The translations under genes were made by a program, and so were the position numbers. 64,000 bases of DNA from Nitrospira sp. (GTDB lineage Bacteria > Nitrospirota > Nitrospiria > Nitrospirales > Nitrospiraceae). The stretch spans positions 16,447 to 80,446 of the forward strand of contig JAOUHJ010000006.1 of the NCBI GenBank assembly GCA_029865225.1, given 5' to 3'. Below the pieces are notes generated by a model. It saw only the letters and a program-made list of their open reading frames with translations. It was not told the origin of the DNA and made no database searches. Numbering within the stretch: the stretch's first letter is position 1; every line of letters begins with the position of its first letter. Shown here one piece after another: positions 54,319-63,148 of the stretch.

Positions 54319-56019
54319 CTAAATCTCGTCTTCCGGCAACTGGCCTTCCTCTTCCGACTCGCTCTGCCGCTCGTCGTCTTCAATGACGCGGCTGAGCCGG
54401 TCGACTTCTGAGAGGTGCTCTTCGATCTCCTTCACCGACTTCTCCCCCAGTTGTTTGGCGAAGGAGCGAGTGGAGGAGCGGATGGTGTCGAACGCCGTGC
54501 CGATGCGGTCGGTGAGTTGCGCGCGGACTTTCTCCAGTTGCGGGCGTGTCCGGACGCCATCGAGAAATTCGTGCGCTTCCTTCAGTTGCGAAAACGCCTC
54601 TTGGATTTCCGGGGTGTTGGCCACCTTGATCAGCTCCCGCAGCGACGCGACCTGCTCTTCGATGACCCCTCCAAACGCGTCGACCTGCTTTCTCACGAGC
54701 ACCTTCTGTCGCGTGCTCCTGATGGAAGGCAGGTCGTCAACAAACGATTTGTAGTCCCGCGGAATGGTTTTGTCTACGCCCGACCGGCGGAATAGGCTTT
54801 CCCGCTCGGAGGGCACGTCCTGCATTTCACTGTCGATCAGGCGGCGGCGCTGTCCGATCTGAGCGCGGTCTGGCGGGACGCCCGTCTGGGCCTTGCGCGC
54901 CTTGTACCACTTGACCAGCTTGTAGACCTTCTCAGCGATAAAGAAGATCGCAAAGCCGATGCCGATGATGGAGCCGATGAGCCCGATCCATTGCTGGGCC
55001 GACTGGGGGTGAAAGAATTCGTACCAACTGGAGGTGGGCGTGGAATCCTGGGCCACGGCGACGACAGTGAAGCCGTCGATCTTGCCGGCCAAAATCGGCC
55101 ACACGGTGTTATCGGCGGCATCGCCGGTGAAGGTGCTCTTGAGGGCGAAAGAGAGCACCATCGATACGTCGGGAAACTCCGGATTGGAGGCGGTGACGAG
55201 ATTGGCGTTGACCAGGTTGAGCACGCGGCTTGCGCCCGTTGTGGGAACGTAATTGATGTCGTAGCCGCCATTGCGGTCCGTGACGTCGGCCGGGGAGGGC
55301 GCGTTGGACTTGCGCACAAAGGTGATTGTGCCAATTTTCGAAAAGCCCTGCGTCTTGGGCTGCTGGTCCTGATTGACCGCGAAGACGTAATAAGTGTACT
55401 GCGGCAGCTGGTTGGCCCAGGAAAAGGCGAACTGCTGGGTGTAAGTCGTGGCGGCGATGTAAGTACCCAGCGTGCACTTGGTGTAGTTCTTCGTTTGTGT
55501 GGCGAAAAAAGCGTCGACGGCCTGCTCCAGCTTCTCCGGATCGTCTCCGTAGGTTTCAAAGATCGTGGCGAATTCCTTCGCGATATCGACCTCCGGGTAG
55601 GCGGAGATATTTTTGCTGAACGAAAACGCCTGCGTCATGCCGGTGGCTTCATCGGCGGTCATTGCGATGTCGGCGTAATAGGACGTAAAGCCGTTTTGGC
55701 ACTTGGCCGACGGATGCGTGGCGCAATCGATCGGCGCGGCGGACTGGTCGGTCAGAGGAAACAGATCGGCTGGGCGCATGCCGATCAGGTCGTAAATCAG
55801 GATGGGCTTTTGCACACCATGATCGTCGTAGGTTTTGTCGAGCGTCAGATTGCCGCTGGAGCCTGCGGCGATTTCTTGCGAGCTGGCGCTGGTGGGAAAT
55901 CCCGAGAGCGTCTGGGCATAGCCGTCCTCGCCAATGGCCGTGGAAAACGCGCTCGCGAAAATGGCGTCGCCGGCGGTGTTATTGGTCACAGTGAGGGATG
56001 GGTTACGTGTGTCGGCCAT
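54319..56019 (-). CDS. Membrane-anchored paralog B
   Basis: 566 residues. Shared N-terminal domain (NNTAGDAIFASAF, TTYTQQFAFSWANQLPQYTYYVF, IGTITFVRK, DRNGGYDINYVPTTGAS, FALKSTFTGDAADNTVWPILAGKIDG), one membrane helix (WIGLIGSIIGIGFAIFFIAEKV, ~345-366), then a ~180-residue charged helical cytoplasmic or periplasmic part (VDKTIPRDYKSFVDDLP...EEQVASLREL) with an acidic tail. It starts 6 bases after paralog A ends. Confidence 0.65.
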   Translation of the reverse strand: MADTRNPSLTVTNNTAGDAIFASAFSTAIGEDGYAQTLSGFPTSASSQEIAAGSSGNLTLDKTYDDHGVQKPILIYDLIGMRPADLFPLTDQSAAPIDCATHPSAKCQNGFTSYYADIAMTADEATGMTQAFSFSKNISAYPEVDIAKEFATIFETYGDDPEKLEQAVDAFFATQTKNYTKCTLGTYIAATTYTQQFAFSWANQLPQYTYYVFAVNQDQQPKTQGFSKIGTITFVRKSNAPSPADVTDRNGGYDINYVPTTGASRVLNLVNANLVTASNPEFPDVSMVLSFALKSTFTGDAADNTVWPILAGKIDGFTVVAVAQDSTPTSSWYEFFHPQSAQQWIGLIGSIIGIGFAIFFIAEKVYKLVKWYKARKAQTGVPPDRAQIGQRRRLIDSEMQDVPSERESLFRRSGVDKTIPRDYKSFVDDLPSIRSTRQKVLVRKQVDAFGGVIEEQVASLRELIKVANTPEIQEAFSQLKEAHEFLDGVRTRPQLEKVRAQLTDRIGTAFDTIRSSTRSFAKQLGEKSVKEIEEHLSEVDRLSRVIEDDERQSESEEEGQLPEDEI

Positions 56020-56025
56020 GACGCC

Positions 56026-57723
56026 TCATTCACCGAAGACAACATCCTGTTCCGAGCCTTCTTCCATCCGCTCGCCATACTCGCCGGCTTCGGCTACTTT
56101 GATGGCCCTGTCTGCAAAATCATTGCGCGTCTTGTCGAGCATTTTGAGGGACTCTTTGGAGAGCACATCCGACTTGGCTTGGACATCCAGATCGATAGAC
56201 TGCGCCGACGACGAAATAGCGTCTACAATTTCCGTACGCACTTTCTGCAGCGAATTCCAATCCTTCACTCTTCCAATTTGCGACTTGGCCTCGCGAAGCA
56301 GATCCATGGCTTCTTCCAGGTTGCGGCTGACACTGTACTTGGAGAGTTCCGTGATCATCGACCGCTGCAAATAGATGGCGTCGTCCAGCAGTTGTTTCTG
56401 GCGATCGGCATTGTTATTGAGCGCGCGATCTTTGAGTGAGCCCACTTTGCCCTTGAAGTCGGCGCCGTCTTTGGGAATCCGGCCGCCGATGCCGCTTTTG
56501 TCCAGTAATTTCTGCCGGTCCGCGATGAGATCGCTGAGGGCGTCGATGGCGTCGTCCTTGATCTTCTGTTTCTCTTCCTTTGTCTTCGCCTTTTTCGTCT
56601 TCGATTGCACGTAAGCGCCGAACTTGTATACGAGCAGAATGAAGCCGGCAACGGCGGCGATTAGCCCAAGCACGGCCAGCAGTTCCTTGGCCCAGAACGA
56701 ATTGGCCAAATCCCACCAAGGTGTCTGCACGCCTTCGGCCGGCGTATCGAGCGGGGCCGCCATGACGCTGGTGGAGCCGATCTGGCCGATCAGCACGGGG
56801 ATCAGGATGTTATCGGAGGCGACTAGCGTGATGTCGCTTTTGACCTTGAATGCTCCCTTGAGCTGAATGGTCGATAGATCGGGGTTCTCCTTGGTGACGA
56901 ACATGCCGTCCTGCATCGTCAAGGAGGTGGTTTTGCCGGCGCCGTCGGTATAGGTGATGTCGTAGCCAGCGGACTTGTCGGTAAGGGCGGCAGTGCGGGT
57001 TTTTGTGAACAGAATGGACCCGATTTTCTTCCAGGCTGGTTTGGTGGGTGTGGAGGTATCAGACGGCGTGAACAGGTTGTAGGAATAAGAACTGCTCAAA
57101 TTGGCCCAAACAGGTGCGTAATTCTGGGCATAGGTCGAAGCCGTAGCGAAAGAATCGAAAGTGCAGGCGCTGAGCGGCGCGCTGAGCGACTTGAAGAAGG
57201 CGTCGACCTGGGCGGGCAAAGCGAGCGGATCGGTCGTGCCATCTTTTACCGCGTTGACGAGCGCGGTGAATTTGACAGCGCTATTGGCGGTCGGATCAGC
57301 CACGAGCAGACGATAGAAATCAAGAGAACTTTTCATCGCCGCCACGGTGTCGTTGGTTGCGGTAAGCGGCGTGGGGAAACTGCAGTCGTAGGCACCGGCG
57401 CATTTACCTGTCTTGTCCTTGCAGGCGGCGGCCGTCTCTGTAGCCCGAACGGCGGGCATCAGGTAATCCACCGTCATTGCAATGAGATCGGCCTCAATGT
57501 CTTCGGCTTTGGCGGCGGGTTCCACCTTGACGTTGACGGTGCCTTTGGAATCAGCGGAAAATGTCTGGACGGCACTGCCCGCCGGAAGGGCAGTCAGCGC
57601 CAAAGCGTAAGCGTCGTCGAGACTTCCGGCCTTGGTGACTGGCGCGGCGTTGGCCGGAACCTGGGCCACCATCAACTTCTCGTCTGTAGTGTTCTCCACG
57701 TTGATCAGCGGATTACAGTTCAT
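56026..57723 (-). CDS. Membrane-anchored paralog A, first gene of the operon
   Basis: 565 residues from the ATG at 57723 (GGAGAG site; longer in-frame starts are less likely). N-terminal domain as in B and C (NTTDEKLMVAQVP, STYAQNYAPVWANLSSSYSYNLF, IGSILFTKT, KSAGYDITYTDGAGK, AFKVKSDITL, DNILIPVLIGQIGS), a membrane helix (LLAVLGLIAAVAGFILLVYKFGAYV) and a Lys-rich start of a long helical C-terminal domain. The conserved N-terminal domain resembles a jelly-roll of unknown function. Likely first gene, with the promoter in the ~830-base gap to its right. Confidence 0.65.
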   Translation of the reverse strand: MNCNPLINVENTTDEKLMVAQVPANAAPVTKAGSLDDAYALALTALPAGSAVQTFSADSKGTVNVKVEPAAKAEDIEADLIAMTVDYLMPAVRATETAAACKDKTGKCAGAYDCSFPTPLTATNDTVAAMKSSLDFYRLLVADPTANSAVKFTALVNAVKDGTTDPLALPAQVDAFFKSLSAPLSACTFDSFATASTYAQNYAPVWANLSSSYSYNLFTPSDTSTPTKPAWKKIGSILFTKTRTAALTDKSAGYDITYTDGAGKTTSLTMQDGMFVTKENPDLSTIQLKGAFKVKSDITLVASDNILIPVLIGQIGSTSVMAAPLDTPAEGVQTPWWDLANSFWAKELLAVLGLIAAVAGFILLVYKFGAYVQSKTKKAKTKEEKQKIKDDAIDALSDLIADRQKLLDKSGIGGRIPKDGADFKGKVGSLKDRALNNNADRQKQLLDDAIYLQRSMITELSKYSVSRNLEEAMDLLREAKSQIGRVKDWNSLQKVRTEIVDAISSSAQSIDLDVQAKSDVLSKESLKMLDKTRNDFADRAIKVAEAGEYGERMEEGSEQDVVFGE

Positions 57724-58557
57724 ATTGCTCTCCATTATCCGTAAGATTTCGATAACTGTTAAAATGTGCCGCTGCTCCAATCTCGCTCACTGATCTAACC
57801 TAACCGCGTGTCGCTAATATAGGGTCGGGCATGATTATTGACTTTTGGGTTTACGGATACTGCTCATCCCCGGTATGCTCGAATCAGTTATGGTTCAACC
57901 ATCGTTCTTGAAATTTCCTCGATGGAACCCTCAGCACACAAAGTCGCACTATCGAGCACCGTGACCGCATCCCGCACCAGCATCCCGGCGTCCGTCTGGT
58001 CGGTGCGATGTCTCGATTGACAACCGCCCTAGCTATCTCTGCCAGCCCTGTGCTCGTTGACAGTGCAGCTTTCACGCCATCCTTCTGCCGCACCAATGTG
58101 CCAAGCAAATTAAGGATCACCCGGTCGGCCTCCATGAGGACCGTGGTAGGATCCCACCACGCATCACGTCACCCATCCTTTTCATTACGCTAGGAGCTAT
58201 AAAACCCAGGTTTGGGCGGAGGGGGGATTTTCCCCCATGGTGTGGAGCAAGCACCACGCCTTTTGTTCCGACGGAGCAGCACGAGCCCACATGATTTACG
58301 AACACGTCTCCTGCAGCCATCGAGATGTCGGTGGGCCAAGGCGGCCTCTACAGTCGATGAAACAGGACCTCGCCGCAGCGAGGTGGTCGACCGCGGCGGG
58401 ACCAGCAAGCGTGGTTTGGGTGTGGTGATGAAAGGAATAGGGTGGAGACAAGGACAACTCGCGCTGGCCCTGCCATGTGGGCCTGAGGCTGCAGGGGTAA
58501 CGATCGTGAGGCCCAGCCTCTCACCCACCCCGTCGCGCCTCGCCCGCTCCCTCTGAA
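57724..58557. other. Upstream region of the cargo operon
   Basis: About 830 bases. No gene with a good start and codon pattern; weak fragments on both strands (for example 57,884-58,135 minus, beginning MEADRVILNLLGTLVRQ) may be relics. The promoter of the nine-gene operon must be here; I looked for a sigma54 -24/-12 element and found only an off-spacing GG/GC candidate (~58,090). Confidence 0.4.
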
Positions 58558-58797
58558 TCAGCTCGGTGGCTTTGGCGGGGCCAGCTCATACAAGATCGTC
58601 CCTTCCACGAGGACGTGCCGCTCCAGCAATCCCTGCTTCACCAAGTGGGTCAGCGCCTGCTCGACCAACACTTCGGCTTCGTTGGGGTCATGCTCTGTCA
58701 GCCACCACTCGGCAATGCCCTCGGCGGTGTCCCCGGCATCCGGATGGTTTTGCAGATACTGGAGAATCTCGTCACATCGTTGTTGGAATTTCAGCAT
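58558..58797 (-). CDS. Small winged-helix-like protein
   Basis: 79 residues from the ATG at 58797 (GGAGGGAC site). KFQQRCDEILQYLQNHPDAGDTAEGIAEWWL ... VEQALTHLVKQGLLERHVLVEGTILYEL matches a MarR/winged-helix domain with a beta wing. Probably a small DNA-binding regulator. It is downstream of and co-oriented with the sigma54-type activator. Confidence 0.6.
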   Translation of the reverse strand: MLKFQQRCDEILQYLQNHPDAGDTAEGIAEWWLTEHDPNEAEVLVEQALTHLVKQGLLERHVLVEGTILYELAPPKPPS

Positions 58798-58956
58798 AAG
58801 TCCCTCCACCGTGTCATGCGTGATCGGATTTCTTGCAAGCAACTTCCATGCTATTCTCTGCCGCACCAGACCCAACCTGACTCGCTCCGGGGCCTCACGA
58901 CGTGCGCGTTGCGCTGCTGTAGACCTTCCCCTCAGGAGCGCGGAGATTCTGCCTGT

Positions 58957-60006
58957 TCAGCCGGATTGATGCTCGGAGGCCAGGCCGGGCTGAGTTGGGT
59001 CACACGGGTGTGCCGAAGGGGCGGAGGTGAACTGCGCCCGGTCCAACCGATGCTTCTTGAGTAACCGGCTGAGATCGCTCCGATCTTTTCCAGAGATGCC
59101 AGCGGCCTTGGTGAGATTTCCCCTTGTGTGCCGCAACAGGGTCGTGAGATAGGTGACTTCAAATGCTGCGACCGCCTGGGCTTTGGCGGTGGTGAATGGG
59201 GAACAGAGGCAGGCCTCTGCGTGGTCCGCTTTCTCCTTGCCACACTGGCAGGGGAGACTGTCGACCACGGTGATCGGCGGTCCGTCTGTCAGCAGATAGG
59301 CCTGCTGAATCGTATTCTCGAGCTCGCGGACATTCCCGGGCCAGTGATAGGCCTGCAGGGCCTGGAGGACCTCCGGCGCCAAGACCTTTGGCTCTGCCTT
59401 GTGCTGCTGGTTCAGCCGATGCAGAAATTCCTGCGCCAACAGCACCACATCAGTCCCTCGTGTTCGGAGTGGTGGCAGCTCCACCGTCAAGCCATTCAAC
59501 CGAAACAGGAGATCCTCTCGAAACAGATTCTTACGAACCAGGGTCCGCAAGTCGGCATTACTGCTCCCCACAATCCGGACCTGCGCCGGGTACGACCGCG
59601 TGCCGCCCACCGGCCGGTATTCATGGTCTTGTAGAAAGCGCAGGAGGACCGCTTGCGCCCGTAGGCTCAGGGCTTCCAGTTCATCGAGAAACAGGGTGCC
59701 GTGCTTCGCATGCGCGATCAACCCCGCCTTGGCCTCACGGGCGTCGGTGAAGGCCCCCCCGACGTGCCCAAAAAACTCGCTTTCTACTAGGCTATCCGGG
59801 AGCGCGCCGCAATTGACGGGCACAAAGGGCTGGCCCTGCCGAGCGCTGTGGTAATGAATGGTGCGTGCCGCGAGTTCTTTGCCGGTCCCGGTCTCCCCCA
59901 GAATCAGGACCGTGGCCTCGCAGGTGGCAAAGCGTTCGATCCGCTTCAGGGCCTCGAGAAAAGCGGGGGCGGTGCCAATGAATTTCAGCGGACCCCTGTC
60001 AGACAT
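58957..60006 (-). CDS. Sigma54-dependent AAA+ transcription activator
   Basis: 349 residues, lacking any N-terminal sensor domain. AAA+ module with Walker A GETGTGKE, the sigma54-contact loop (here GAFTDA in place of GAFTGA), Walker B GTLFLDELEALS, and sensor motifs, then a C-terminal Fis-type HTH (LLRHTRGNLTKAAGISGKDRSDLSRLLKKH). Without a sensor it may be constitutive or controlled by another protein. The GAFTDA change affects the residue pair that touches sigma54 and may weaken or alter activation. Might regulate the nearby operon; no promoter proof. Confidence 0.88.
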   Translation of the reverse strand: MSDRGPLKFIGTAPAFLEALKRIERFATCEATVLILGETGTGKELAARTIHYHSARQGQPFVPVNCGALPDSLVESEFFGHVGGAFTDAREAKAGLIAHAKHGTLFLDELEALSLRAQAVLLRFLQDHEYRPVGGTRSYPAQVRIVGSSNADLRTLVRKNLFREDLLFRLNGLTVELPPLRTRGTDVVLLAQEFLHRLNQQHKAEPKVLAPEVLQALQAYHWPGNVRELENTIQQAYLLTDGPPITVVDSLPCQCGKEKADHAEACLCSPFTTAKAQAVAAFEVTYLTTLLRHTRGNLTKAAGISGKDRSDLSRLLKKHRLDRAQFTSAPSAHPCDPTQPGLASEHQSG

Positions 60007-60743
60007 CCCATCTCCAGATTACGACGGCTGACCAGGCATGGCCGGTAATTTTCGCGTGAATGAAATGGTGTCGGACATGACGAATTGACGTGTGGGGTCG
60101 ACCGGGACTGCTGATTCTCCCCATGCTCGCGTCAGTCATGACCTGACTACCTCAACCTTCGTTTCTCAATGGAACACTCATCCAAACAAGGCTTCGCTGG
60201 AATGTTTCGTCGCGACCATGGTTAGCGCCAAGAGGACCGACTCCGCGCGTATATATACTGCTATCATCCTCTACAAGGTAGGTACTAATAGCCCTACTGT
60301 GGCGATGCGAGTGACCTCGTGTGGACAGGTACCTCACTCAGCGAGGCGATTTTTGACACCCCGTGCGAGTGAAAAGAAGGGGTCTCCCATCTCCAAGGCT
60401 CCGGTCAAGAGGGCACTGCCCCTCGTGCCCTCGTAGGCTGTGAAGGGGGGAAGGCTCTGCTCGCACGCAGAACAGGAGATGCACAGGTACCAGATGTCCT
60501 TTCTCACGAGACTTTTCCCTTCGCTGCACACGGTGTTGGAATGGTTCTGGTCGCCACCGGCTGTGGCCGACCGGCTAACACCTGCGAGGTGCATCGCTCG
60601 CGCCAGTAGCCTGTCACTCCCGCTGCGTGGTCCTCTCCGGTCCGCCGGTTCCGACCTCTGCCTCCAGTTTCCTCTGTGAACTGTACGGTGCCTCTCCTCC
60701 TCTCGTGAGAGAGTCACCTTCATTTCACACAAGGAGGAAACAG
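60007..60743. other. Non-coding gap
   Basis: ~740 bases with no credible gene. The right end has an AAGGAGG site for the next gene; nothing else recognised. Confidence 0.4.
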
Positions 60744-60989
60744 ATGGCGACCAACAACTCATCCAAACGACCGGCGACGACGCTACGATGCGGCAACATC
60801 AAAGTCACGATCTGGCAGAACGTCAGCGAGAAGGGCCCGTTCTTCGCGACGACCTTCTCCCGACCGTTCAAGGATCAAGCCGGTGCCTGGCGTAACGGTA
60901 CCTCATTCGGGCTCAACGACCTGGAGGCACTGATGAATGTCGCCTTTGAGGCAAAGGAGTGGATCAATACTCACACACTGAAGCGCTGA
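60744..60989 (+). CDS. Small conserved hypothetical protein
   Basis: 81 residues behind a strong AAGGAGG. NIKVTIWQNVSEKGPFFATTFSRPFKDQAGAWRNGTSFGLNDLEALMNVAFEAKEWI: a compact beta-then-helix protein of a type I know from island and plasmid genes but cannot name. A Rho-independent terminator follows after 12 bases, so it is a single-gene unit. Confidence 0.7.
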   Translation: MATNNSSKRPATTLRCGNIKVTIWQNVSEKGPFFATTFSRPFKDQAGAWRNGTSFGLNDLEALMNVAFEAKEWINTHTLKR

Positions 60990-61001
60990 GCCGCTTCACA
61001 A

Positions 61002-61034
61002 GGAAGCCTTCGGCCCTCCGGAGGCTTCCTTTTC
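61002..61034 (+). terminator. Rho-independent terminator of the 81-aa gene
   Basis: GGAAGCCTtCGG / CCGgAGGCTTCC stem with CCT loop followed by TTTTCTCTTT. The same terminator with its flank recurs at 62,712. Confidence 0.85.
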
Positions 61035-61104
61035 TCTTTGCACAGGTCTTGTAAGCAGAGGATCTTGTGAGGGAGCCGTGAGATAGGGAATGTGAAGATT
61101 CAGT

Positions 61105-61440
61105 CTATTGATTCAACATCGCTCGAACCTCTTGGTTGAGCGTCGGCACTTTGTTCTTCACGATATCCCAAACGATTTCGGAATCGAGACCGAAGTACTC
61201 ATGAATCAGAATGTCACGAAGCCCGGCCATTTTTTTCCATTCCAGTGTTGGATGCTGGGCTCGGAGCTCGTCCGGGAGTTTCTTGACGGCCTCACCAATT
61301 ACTTCGAGATTCCGGACGACCGCATCGAAGGTTTTCTCGTCTTCGAGAAACGCGGCCTTGGACAGGTTCGCCGTATAGGAGGTGATCTTACGAGTGGCCT
61401 CGAGAATATCGTCGAGGTAGACCCTAGAATCCCGTGGCAT
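61105..61440 (-). CDS. hepT: HepT-type toxin (HEPN ribonuclease)
   Basis: 111 residues with the R-x4-H-x-Y motif (RDILIHEY), the catalytic and modification site of HepT: the RxxxxH part cleaves RNA, and the Tyr is AMPylated by its antitoxin MntA. The gene starts inside the end of mntA (17-base overlap), the standard layout. Length is normal. Confidence 0.9.
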   Translation of the reverse strand: MPRDSRVYLDDILEATRKITSYTANLSKAAFLEDEKTFDAVVRNLEVIGEAVKKLPDELRAQHPTLEWKKMAGLRDILIHEYFGLDSEIVWDIVKNKVPTLNQEVRAMLNQ

Positions 61441-61723
61441 AGACGGCTTCGCGTTGGATAATCGGCAGGAGTCGTGGCTTGATGGAACTCATCGTGACCA
61501 GGTCCACGCGAGACCGGAACAAGTCCTCAAGGAAGATCTTCGTATCCATATAGGCGTCGAAAGACTTCTCCGACAGCTCAACCACAAAATCGAGATCACT
61601 GCCTGGGATGGCCTCTCCCCGAGCATAGGACCCGAACAGGCCAAGCCGGCGAACTCCCAGTCTTCTCAGGGTTGCCTGATTTTGCTCGATCAGTTTCAGG
61701 ACGTCGTCTCGGCTTATGAGCAT
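61424..61723 (-). CDS. mntA: MntA-type nucleotidyltransferase antitoxin
   Basis: 99 residues from the ATG at 61723. GSYARGEAIPGSDLDFVVEL is the minimal nucleotidyltransferase motif (GSxARGxxxxxSDxD). MntA AMPylates the tyrosine of HepT and neutralises it. Overlap with hepT confirms the pair. No frame damage is seen in either gene. Confidence 0.9.
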   Translation of the reverse strand: MLISRDDVLKLIEQNQATLRRLGVRRLGLFGSYARGEAIPGSDLDFVVELSEKSFDAYMDTKIFLEDLFRSRVDLVTMSSIKPRLLPIIQREAVYATGF

Positions 61724-61985
61724 CACTGGAGAATTCCGTCTGGTTCGATCAAGCCCTTGTACCAGATCCCGGCATCGGATGTGATTCGTCGGCCTATCCG
61801 ATGAGATCGCGGGTATTCTAGCACGAGGATGCACAGGTGGCACCATCGGGAGTTCTTTTTTAAGCCATGTTTCGTGCAAGCCGCGCGACTCGGAGCACGT
61901 GCCGCAGGAGACACTGTTCGCGCTCATCGGCGGGTGGTGCCGAAATCCGAATCTGTGCAGCGGCCGTCACACTACTCTGAGTTGA

Positions 61986-62363
61986 TCATGACACGTTCTC
62001 CGATCGAGCTCTCCTACCCGTTCGCGATCGTCTCGCGACCTTTGAACGGACCGTGCCGTATCGCTGTCCGCGCGGAGCTTGGCGCACGGTGACTTCTACA
62101 TCTTGGCCCAGTAAGGAGAGAAAATGCACTAAGCGTTCAACCGAGAATCCAGCCATCTGTCCCGAGAGCAGCTTGGACACTTTGGCCTGATCGATCCCGA
62201 GGCGCGTGGCCGCCTCCGCCTGCTTCCAAGCATGGCTCCGAATCGTGTCTTGAAGGGCTTGCAGTAAACTGCTTTTAAGAATGAGTTCGGCCGATCGCTC
62301 GTCCGAAAACCCCAAATCCCGGAAGATATTCCCACTCCCTTTCGTCACGGTCGCACGTCTCAT
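61986..62363 (-). CDS. HigA2-like HTH antitoxin
   Basis: 125 residues from the ATG at 62363, whose ATGA overlaps the stop of the broken toxin remnant upstream. XRE-type HTH: WKQAEAATRLGIDQAKVSKLLSGQMAGFSVERLVHFLSLLGQDVEVTVR, usual for antitoxins of the Gp49-like (HigB2) toxins. A basic tail follows. The antitoxin frame is intact. Confidence 0.8.
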   Translation of the reverse strand: MRRATVTKGSGNIFRDLGFSDERSAELILKSSLLQALQDTIRSHAWKQAEAATRLGIDQAKVSKLLSGQMAGFSVERLVHFLSLLGQDVEVTVRQAPRGQRYGTVRSKVARRSRTGRRARSENVS

Positions 62364-62500
62364 AAACCTTCTTCCCTTCTCCACCGAAAGAGATCGGCAT
62401 ATCGGTTCTTGCCGATCTTTAGATCAGCATTGCTGTTTTCTGCGAGCGCTTCCCAAACGGATGGAGCACATAGACCTCCTGCCCATCCTTATGATCATGA
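62360..62500 (-). pseudogene. Truncated and frameshifted HigB2-like toxin
   Basis: Reading the minus strand gives the C-terminal part of the Gp49-like toxin: DGQEVYVLHPFGKRSQKTA in one frame and, after a one-base shift near 62,440, ADLKIGKNRYADLFRWRREEGL to the stop at 62,360. The N-terminal half is missing. The toxin is dead while its antitoxin remains. Confidence 0.65.
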
Positions 62501-62711
62501 ATTGGCACAATTGGTTGGTAATGATACTGCTGGCAATAAAAGTATCATTGCGAATGTGCAAGGAGATAGAAGTATCATAGTACGGATTGGACCATGAATC
62601 CTGCTGATTTTACAGAGGAAAGTAATGGCCATATCATCAACACTCCACTGGATTATTGGGTATTTATCCCGAATCCCCTTCCTCCTCAGATCGCGCTGAG
62701 CCGCTTTCCTA

Positions 62712-62745
62712 GGAAGCCTTCGGCCTTCCGGAGGCTTCCTTTTTT
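62712..62745 (+). terminator. Duplicated terminator
   Basis: Copy of the terminator at 61,002 including the preceding GCTGAGCCGCTT flank, but with TTTTTT and no coding sequence of the 81-aa gene before it. A leftover of a duplication and deletion. Confidence 0.7.
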
Positions 62746-62814
62746 GGGAATGAATGGTGAGCGAAACGGGGATCCGAAACACTGCCGAGCGGTCGGGAAC
62801 AGACTTTTTCAGGA

Positions 62815-63135
62815 TTATGCCGAGACCAGGGCTTCTCTGCTCTGCTCGATGTGCCTCCTCACCCTACCAGACAGAGCCCGCTCAGCGAGCCGTAACTCAT
62901 AAGTTTTCTGCAGGTTCATCCAAAACTCAGCGGTGGTGTTAAAAAAGGTCGCAAGGCGCACGGCGGTATCGCCGGTAATCCCACGCTGTCCTTTGATGAT
63001 GGCCGTAATCCGATTTGCCGGCACTTCAAGCGCCTTTGCCAGTGTATTGGCGTTAAGTGGTGGATCTGACGGCTTCATGAACTCTTCCAGTAAGATTTCT
63101 CCTGGATGAACCGGCCGCATGCCGTTCTTGATCAT
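62815..63135 (-). CDS. higA: HigA antitoxin
   Basis: 106 residues from the ATG at 63135. MRPVHPGEILLEEFMKP ... NANTLAKALEVPANRITAIIKGQRGITGDTAVRLATFFNTTAEFWMNLQKTYEL is the textbook HigA XRE-type antitoxin. It follows, 13 bases downstream, the broken higB. Intact frame. Confidence 0.92.
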   Translation of the reverse strand: MIKNGMRPVHPGEILLEEFMKPSDPPLNANTLAKALEVPANRITAIIKGQRGITGDTAVRLATFFNTTAEFWMNLQKTYELRLAERALSGRVRRHIEQSREALVSA

Positions 63136-63148
63136 GGTGCGCACTCCT

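Noticed and set aside
54991..56439. 482-residue plus-strand ORF
   Set aside because: Lies antisense to paralogs B and A, crosses their gene boundary, and has no recognised domain. Typical shadow in GC-rich DNA.
57724..58557. Sigma54 promoter upstream of the cargo operon
   Set aside because: The best candidate, near 58,090, has the GG and GC elements one base too close, so I do not report it as a promoter.
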